64,000 nt of DNA. Source: Ostrinia nubilalis (taxonomy: Eukaryota; Arthropoda; Insecta; Lepidoptera; Crambidae). The DNA lies in contig NC_087109.1 in NCBI RefSeq assembly GCF_963855985.1, forward strand, positions 9,568,001 to 9,632,000, in the 5' to 3' direction. Shown here piece after piece: positions 40,601-49,600 of this stretch; within the stretch, counting starts at the first letter, position 1, and each line of letters starts with the position of its first letter. The notes under the pieces were generated by a model that was not told where the DNA came from, did no database searches, and saw only the letters and a program-made list of their open reading frames with translations. The position numbers were made by a program, and so were the translations under genes.

Positions 40601-43600
40601 GCAGCAGCGGAATGCTAGACAGCAGAAGAAAGCTAGACACAGCAAAGGAATCCAAGAACGCAGCAGCGGAATCCAAAAACGCAGCAGCGGAATCTAAGAA
40701 CGCAACAGCAGAATGTAAGAACGCAGTAGCGAAATGCTAAACGCATCAGCAGAATACTAGAACATAGCAGCGGAAAGCAAGATAGCAGCTACAGAGTGCA
40801 ATAACGCAGTGGAACGCATAGCACTCATCGCGGCGTTCGCTGTGAGCGCGTACGCGTCGTCCGCCCACCGCGCCGCCAGCAAGCCTTTCAACCCGCTGCT
40901 GGCGGAGACTTACGAGTGCGTGAGGGACGACAAGGGCTTCCGGTTCATCGCCGAGCAGGTCAGTTTGTCATTTTACCCTTTACCCCACTGTTGGACATAG
41001 ATTTCACAACTTCTTCTTCGTCGCTACACTCTTGCCAGAGTGGTCGTGGTCGTCACTCCAGGTCCAGTGGCAAGCCTCACAATCTGTCGCCATTCCTCCC
41101 ACACTGCAGCCTTTCTTGTACACTCGTGGAGTCGACCATTGAGTGCGGTTTTGACCCGGTCAGTCCAGCGCATGGGTGCAGCAGACTTCATAACACAGGA
41201 GCGAAATGGATGAACGTAGGAGCAGAATTGAAGAACGCAGCAGCGGAATGCTTGACGCAGCAGCGGAATGCTAGACCCAGCAGCGGAATGCTAGACCCAG
41301 CAGCGGAATGCTAGACGCAGCAGCGTAATGTAAGAACGCAGCAGCGAAATGTTAGACAGTAGCGGAATGCTAGACGTAGCAGCGGAATGCTAGACGCAGC
41401 AGCGGAATGCCAGACGCAGCAGCGGAATGCTTAACGCAGCAGCGGAATCCAAGAACGCAGCAGCGGAATGCTAGACGCAGCAGAGGAATGCTAAACGCAG
41501 CAGCAGAATGCTAGGCGCAGCAGAGGAATGCAAGAACGCAGTGGAACGCATAGCATTGATCGCAGCGTTCGCTGTGAGCGCGTACGCGTCGTCCGCCCAC
41601 CGCGCCGCCAGCAAGCCTTTCAACCCGCTGCTGGCGGAGACTTACGAGTGCGTGAGGGACGACAAGGGCTTCCGGTTCATCGCTGAGCAGGTCAGTTGTT
41701 CATTTTACCCTTTATTAGTCCACTGTTGGACATAGATTTCATAACTTCTTCGTCGCTACACTCTTGCCAGAGTGGTCGTGGTCGTCACTCCAGGTCCAGT
41801 GGCAAGCCTCACAATCCGTCGCCATTCCTCCCACACTGCAGCCTTTCTTGTACACTCGTGGAGTGGACCATTAAATGCCGTTTTGAACTGGTCAGTCCAG
41901 CGCATGGGTACAGCAGACTTCATTCATAACACAGCAGCGAAATGAATGATATAGCAGCAAAATTCAAGAACGCAGCAGTGGAATGCTAGACGTAGCAGCG
42001 GAATGCTAGACACAGGAGTGACCTGCTAGATGCAGCAACGGAATAAAAAAACGCGGGATAAATATGCAGCAGTGGAAAACAGGAACGCAGTAGCGGAATG
42101 CAAGAACGCAGTAACGGATGCTAGACACATTCTGCTGCTGCGTAATAGCAGCAGCCGAAGGCTATTCGCGCTCGGGTTACTTTTTGTCACCGTGACAGTA
42201 TATCTTTCTCTTTTACACTTTTATAAAGAGAAAAGGAGACGTAGTACATACGAGTAATCTTATGTCGGTGAACTTCAAGCAATAGCTCACACTTATTACG
42301 TGTCATGTAAGCTATAAATTACTGTATTTGATTTAAAAAGAGGCTGACCAAGGTGACTGATTTTCTTCCGCCACTTCTTCTCAGCACCAGCCCATATGTT
42401 GTCCCGAAGTGGTGGTAGGGCAAGCTATACACCACAAAATTTTTATCACCGAAAAAAAAAATTCTGGGTAATGAGTTATTGATCCTATTTATGCAAAAAA
42501 AAAAGTTAAATAAAGTTACTCAAAATTTCATCCCAAAATTGGTAATTTATGGGCACACGCGTCGCTAGCACTATTTACGTAAGATAATGTAACATTTATT
42601 AGAACTCAAAATTACTTGAAGTTAGCTAAGTTACTGTAATGTAATAATAACACTGGAAGCGTGGTCGAGGCGTGAGCGAGACAGACAGATCGGGGCAATA
42701 TGCGAGCGCGTACGACTACTTTAGCGAGCAGCGGAGTGACCCAGCTGTGACGCGTAAAATGCGGACTAAAGAAAATTTAACAAAAAAAATTAACTTTATG
42801 AAAAACATTTCTTTTTCTTTTGCTTTAAATTTTTCACACGTTTCTACATAACCTGTTAAATTTTTTTCGGTGATAAAAATGTAGTGGTGTATTTGGGACG
42901 TGGGAAAGGGCCTATGTACTGAATAAACTGTTTTATTTTTTATTTGTAATACCTTATGGTGAATTGCCCAGGTGTCCCACCACCCGCCGATATCGGCCTG
43001 CCACGCGGAGTCGCCACGATGGTGTTTCTGGCAGGAAGCGCGGATCAAGACCAAGTTCTGGGGCAAGTCCATGGAGTTCCAGCCGACTGGCCGCGTGCAC
43101 GTGCGTCTGATCACTACTGGCGACCACTACAGCTGGAATAAGGTAATAATCAACTTCTGGCAGGACGCGCGGATCGAGACCAAGTTCTGGGGCAAGTCCA
43201 TGGAGTTCCAGCCGACTGGCCGAGTGCACGTGCGTCTGATCACTACCGGAGACCACTACAGCTGGAATAAGGTAATAATCAACTTCTGGTAAGAGGCGCG
43301 GATCGAGACCAAGTTCTGGGGCAAGTCCATGGAGTTCCAGCCTACTGGCCGCGTGCACGTGCGTCTGATCACTACTGGCGACCACTACAGCTGGAATAAG
43401 GTAATCAACTACAGGCAGGAGGCACGGATCAAGACCAAGTTCTGGGGCAAGTCCATGGAGTTCCAGCCGACTGGCCGCGTGCACGTGCGACTGATCACTA
43501 CCGGAAACCACTACAGCTGGAATAAGGTAATAATCAACTTCTGGTAAGAGGCGCGGATCGAGACCAAGTTCTGGGGCAAGTCCATGGAGTTCCAGCCGAC

Positions 43601-46600
43601 TGGCCGCGTGCACGTGCGACTGATCACCACTGGCAACCACTACAGCTGGAATGAGGAGACCACTACAGCTGGAATAAGGTAATAATCAACTTCTGGCAGG
43701 AGGCGCGAATTAAGACCAAGTTCTGGGGCAAGTCTATGGAGTTCGACTAGCCGAGTGCACGTGCGTCTGATCACTACTGGCGACCACTACAGCTGGAATG
43801 AGGAGACCACTACAGCTGGAATAAGGTAATAATCTACTTCTGGTAGGAGGCGCGGATCGAGACCAAGTTCTAGGGCAAGTCCATGGAGTTCCAGCCGACT
43901 GGCCGCCTGCACGTGCGTCTGATCACTACCGGAGACCACTACAGCTGGAATAAGGTAATAATAATAATTATTATAAAACTTTATTGCACAATAAGATGGT
44001 ACAAAAGGTGGACTTAATGCTATTTAAGCATTCTCAGCCAGTCGACCCCTGGGTTATGCAGAAAGCTGTGAGTGCGAAGGTAGAGGTAGAAGGGTAGAAG
44101 TTAAAATTGAAGTTAAATGTAATAATCAACTTCTGGTAAGAGGCGCGGATCGAGACCAAGTTCTGGGGAAAGTCCATGGAGTTCCAGCCGACTGGCCGCG
44201 TGCACGTGCGTCTGATCACTACCGGAGACCACTACAGCTGGAATAAGGTAATAATCAGCTTCTGGCAGGAAGCGCGGATCGAGACCAAGTTCTGGGGCAA
44301 GTCCATAGAGTTCCACTGGCCGAGTGCACGTGTGCCTGATTACTACCGGAGACCACTACAGCTGGAATAAGGTAATAATCAACTTCTGGTAAGAGGCGCG
44401 GATCGAGTCCAAGTTCTGGGGCAAGTCCATGGAGTTCCACCCGGAGACCACTACAGCTGGAATAAGGTATTTTAAACTTATCATCATCAACATTTCAGCC
44501 ACAAGGCGTCCACTGCTGAACATCTCCCCCAATGATTTCCAGATTGGCTGGTTGGTAGTGGGCAGGCCTCCTACTAGGTGGACCGACGATCTGGTAAAGG
44601 TCGCGGGAAGAGCCTGGATGCGGGCAGCGCAGGACCGTGCATTGAGGAAATCCTTGGAGGAGGCCTTTTTCCAGCAGTGGACGTCATTTACTGAAACGAA
44701 CGAACGAAGTGGCCTGCATCCAGAGCTTTTCTGCTACCTTTATGAGGTCGTGTATTTAATACATATACAATATACTATACTAGTATACTACTTTTAAACT
44801 CGCTTGGAATCGATTAAATGTGTAGTTATTGATTAATGTCTATCGTATGAGTCGGGTAGACTCCACGCAACAGCTACAGGCAACGTGCCTGCAAGGTGGT
44901 TTCTATGTCTTTCTTTACCTTCAGACGACGTGTCGCTAACTATAGATGGTATTTCATGAATCCAGTAGTCAAGAAGTCATCTGCTGTCCGTAACTTATTA
45001 TCATCATCAGGTCATTTAGGCTAAGAACTCACGGCGCGATTTTCACCCGCGCCCGCGCCGTTTGTGGAATTGCGATTTTATTTCAAAACTCACGGGAGTG
45101 GTTATTTGCGTGGTTATTCTAAGAACTCACGGCGCGATTTTAAATCGCGCCGCGTGCTAAGTCACTGGTACAAAATGGTCGCCCGCCGATCGGGCGGTTT
45201 ATGCGCGGGCGAAAACTGCCGAACGGGACCCGATTACAAACGCGCCCGCTGCGGGCGAAAACCGCGTCGTGAGTTGTGCATTAGTTTTTACATAAGTATC
45301 TGCATTCTACAGAAGCTGCGGGCGCGGGTGAAAATCGCGCCATGAGTTATTAGCCTTAGTCTCCACTGCAAGAACACGATCCTATCCAATTACAATAGTG
45401 TGGCATTGAAGTTTAAATAAATACTTTTCATTAGGTCACAACGTGCGTGCACAATCTGTTCGGAGGTCAGCGTTGGGTGGACCAGTACGGAGACATGCAT
45501 ATAACTTGCCACGGCACTGACATCTCGTGCAAACTCAACTTTATCAAGGTAAGTTTGTTTTTACATGCTTTTAACTGATCAAATATTGTAATGAATAGCT
45601 GCGTTTGGCCGATAATAGCACTTGTTAGAAATTGTTATCAAAATGGCGATCGCAATGGCAACCGCCGAAACTATAGATGACCCACGCTGAACTGTCCCAC
45701 CAAACTCAATAACAGGGGGCGCTACCATCGTTCAACTATATGGTTTCCAACAGCAAAAATCGGAACCAGCGATCCAGTATTGATGGTGGCGCCCCACTGT
45801 CAATGTATTTTGGAACTATAGGATGTTTTCGGAGACGGTTTGCTAAACTTTAAAAGTGACGTTTTCCCATACATTTTTTTAACAGTGACAGCACTTACCG
45901 CTAAAAGGACGCCATTTTGCTTCCTAGTGCTAGCTAGCGCTATTTTTCGCCAAACGCCTCCAATGACAGGATAAATAGAAATACAGATTTGTTTAGCTTT
46001 GAGATGATCGTAGATTAGTTTTGGGAATAGTTTAATCATACTGCAAAATTACGCAAATTCATTGTGAAGCTTACAAATTGAGCTCCCGTACTGAATATTT
46101 TTTAATTTGTTTTTGCTTATTCGGAAGACAATCCCTGGTCTTAGCTATTCCCTGTGGTGTCCCACAAGGAAGTGCTTGTAGGTACCTGTTCAATTATGGG
46201 ATGACCGCAGAAAACTCAGAAACGTTCTTGGTTTTATTTAGCACCCAAGACACACACTCGTAGTAGTAGGAACACCCTGAGTTTTTAACTAATTACAAAG
46301 CAAGTTTGCTTAATTTGGAACTTTATGGCGCAGTGCAAAATGTCCAAGTCAATTTAATTTTTTATGTTCCAGGCTAGTTCCTGGTCCAGCACCAGACACG
46401 AAGTCCGCGGTTGCGTGACTGGCAATGGCACACGGCTTCGCTTGCAAGGGAGGTGGTCAGAAGCCCTATACGCCGGGGAACCACCGGCGGCCCGGTGTCT
46501 TTGGAGGCCTGGTAAGCTTCTCTACAATGATTATATTTGCATCTATATTTGGTTAAGAGACTAATTGGGTGAATAATAAGGGATTAATTTGTATTTTATG

Positions 46601-49600
46601 TATTTGTACTTTTACTGTATTTGACGAATATGTTCCTTCGAAGAATATATTCCCTTGGCGTATATGTTCCATCTCGACGAATATTATCCAATTCGTCGTA
46701 TGTTCCTACTTGACGAAAATTGTGCCTATTCGACAAATAGAGTTCTTATTCAACGTATGTTCCTGCTCGACGTGTAAACTATACAACTTGTGTGTACCGA
46801 TTCAACGAAAATGTTCCGGTTCGACGAAAATGTTCCAATTAGACGTCAATGTTCTAATTCGCCCCAATTCGACGAACATGTTCCATCCACTTCGATGAAA
46901 ATGTTCCAACTCGACGAAAATGTTCCAATTTGCCCCGTATGTTCCAGGCGCGATGCCGCCGGAACACGAGCTGTACTACGGGTTCACGCGGTTTGCGATG
47001 GAGCTAAATGAGATGGAGCCTGGCATGCGGCAGTTGCTTCCCCACACTGATACTCGGCTCAGGTATGATATACTATCAAGAAGTATTTTATTTGCGTAAG
47101 AAAATAAAGAAAAGAAACGGCACAAAGTCTGATTAATATTTTGAATGACGTGTTGTGTCATCTTGACACATCAGATTTGAATTGATTTCATACATTAGAG
47201 TGTTGTGTCGTGGCGTGATGACTTCTGACGTGTCACATAATGTATGAAACCGATTCCGATCTGTGTAACGACAAAACACGTCAGACAAATATAAAACCTG
47301 CTTATTAAAATTTTCATCAAATGTATCAATCCATGTATCTATGCAGAGTAGAGTAATGTAACTCCCACTCTTTATGCCGTAAAAGGAGACTAAACAATAA
47401 AAAAGCCAACATCAGACATCTCTAACACCAATTAATGAACGCCCCCTATCCGCGCGCAAATAGCTCTTTGCGCTTATGACTTCGCGCAAGTGGACCAGAA
47501 TCCCAGTTAGGCACTACCTTACTAGAAACCTGATATTAATTTTTGTTTTTATATCCAGGCCAGACCAGCGAGCGTTAGAAGAAGGCGACGTCGACGCGGC
47601 GGAACAATACAAGCACTCGCTGGAACAAAGTCAGCGCGAACGACGCCGCGGCGTTCCCGAGCACACGCCCGCTTGGTTCCGGTGAGTCTCTGCTCTGTGG
47701 TGACGTAGACGCGGCGGAACAATACAAGCACTCGCTGGAACAAAGTCAGCGCGAGCGACGCCGCGGCGTGCCCGAGCACACGCCCGCTTGGTTCCGGTGA
47801 GTCTCTGCTCTATAGTGACGTAGACGCGGCGGAACAATACAAGCACTCGCTGGAACAGAGTCAGCCCGAGCACACGCCCGCTTGGTTCCGGTGAGTCTCT
47901 GCTCTATAGTGACGTAGACGCGGCGGGACAATACAAGCACTCGCTGGAACAGAGTCAGCCCGAGCACACGCCCGCTTCGTTCCGGTGAGTCTCTGCTCTA
48001 TAGTGACGTAGACGCGGCGGAACAATACAAGCACTCGCTGGAACAGAGTCAGCCCGAGCACACGCCCGCTTCGTTCCGGTGAGTCTCTGCTCTGTGGTGA
48101 CGAAGACGCGGCGGAACAATACAAGCACTCGCTGGAACAGAGTCAGCGCGAGCACACGCCCGCTTGGTTCCGGTGAGTCTCTAGCTGTGGTGACGTAGAC
48201 GCGGCGGGACAATACAAGCACTCGCTGGAACAGAGTCAGCCCGAGCACACGCCCGCTTGGTTCCGGTGAGTCTCTAGCTGTGGTGACGTAGACGCGGCGG
48301 GACAATACAAGCACTCGCTGGAACAGAGTCAGCGCGAGCACACGCCCGCTTGGTTCCAGTGAGTCTCTAGCTGTGGTGACGTAGACGCGGCGGGACAATA
48401 CAAGCACTCGCTGGAACAGAGTCAGCCCGAGCACACGCCCGCTTGGTTCTGGTGAGTCTCTGCTCTGTGTTGACGTAGACGCGGCGGGACAATACAAGCA
48501 CTCGCTGGAACAGAGTCAGCCCGAGCACACGCCCGCTTGGTTCCGGTGAGTCTCTAGATGTGTGGTGACGTAGACGCGACGGAACAATACAAGCACTCGC
48601 TGGAACAAAGTCAGCGCGAACGACGCCGCGGCGTGCCCGAGCACACGCCCGCTTGGTTCCGGTGAGTCTCTAGATGTGTGGTGACGTAGACGCGACGGAA
48701 CAATACAAGCACTCGCTGGAACAAAGTCAGCGCGAACGACGCCGCGGCGTGCCCGAGCACACGCCCGCTTGGTTCCGGTGAGTCTCTAGATGTGTGGTGA
48801 CGTAGACGCGACGGAACAATACAAGCACTCGCTGGAACAAAGCCAGCCCGAGCACACCCCCCTTGGTTCCGGTGAGTCTCTGCTCTATGGTGACGTAGAC
48901 GCGGCGGAACAATACAAGCACTCGCTGGAACAGAGTCAGCCCGAGCACACGCCCGCTTGGTTCCGGTGAGTCTCTGCTCTGTGGTGACGTAGACGCGGCG
49001 GAACAATACAAGCACTCGCTGGAACAGAGTCAGCCCGAGCACACGCCCGCTTGGTTCCGGTGAGTCTCTTGCTGTGGTGACGTAGACGCGGCGGAACAAT
49101 ACAAGCACTCGCTGGAACAGAGTCAGCCCGAGCACACGCCCGCTTGGTTCCGGTGAGTCTCTAGATGTGTAGTGACGTAGACGCGGCGGAACAATACAAG
49201 CACTCGCTGGAACAAAGTCAGCACACACCCGCTTGGTTCCGGTGAGTCTCTGCTCTGTGACTGAGCACGCGGCGAGCGTCCGGAGTGACGTAAACGCGGC
49301 AGGACATACAAAAGCTGGTGTTTAGCAAATAAAAGCTAAAGCACACGTAGCGTTGCGGCGCCGCACCGCAAGGATTTCGCGTGTGCCCGCCACAGATTTT
49401 TCTATGTAAGACTACGACTCCGGCTTCACACCGCTGCCGCAACGCATCCTGTACGTTGGCTTATTAACTGTCGTCTTTTAATAAAATGGAGTATCTTTAA
49501 CCATAAAAATAAAACATTTACAATATTAATATGCTATTATGTCCGTTTAGCAAACGCGTGGAGAACGGCGAAGAGACGTGGGTGTTTACTGGTGAATACT

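Noticed and set aside
42954..43640. 228-codon - strand ORF with [14 protein letters not shown] repeats
   Set aside because: Antisense of the VSHHPP-exon copies; the period equals the DNA unit and there is no independent evidence of a gene.
46569..47011. Two ORFs (109 and 73 codons) with repeated MFQLDENVP
   Set aside because: Translation of the atgttcca/ttcgacgaaa minisatellite; overlaps a real ORP exon in another frame.
48611..49228. 205-codon - strand ORF (and similar ones 47549-49311)
   Set aside because: Antisense shadow of the GC-rich tandem array; repetitive Arg/Ser/Val protein with the period of the array.
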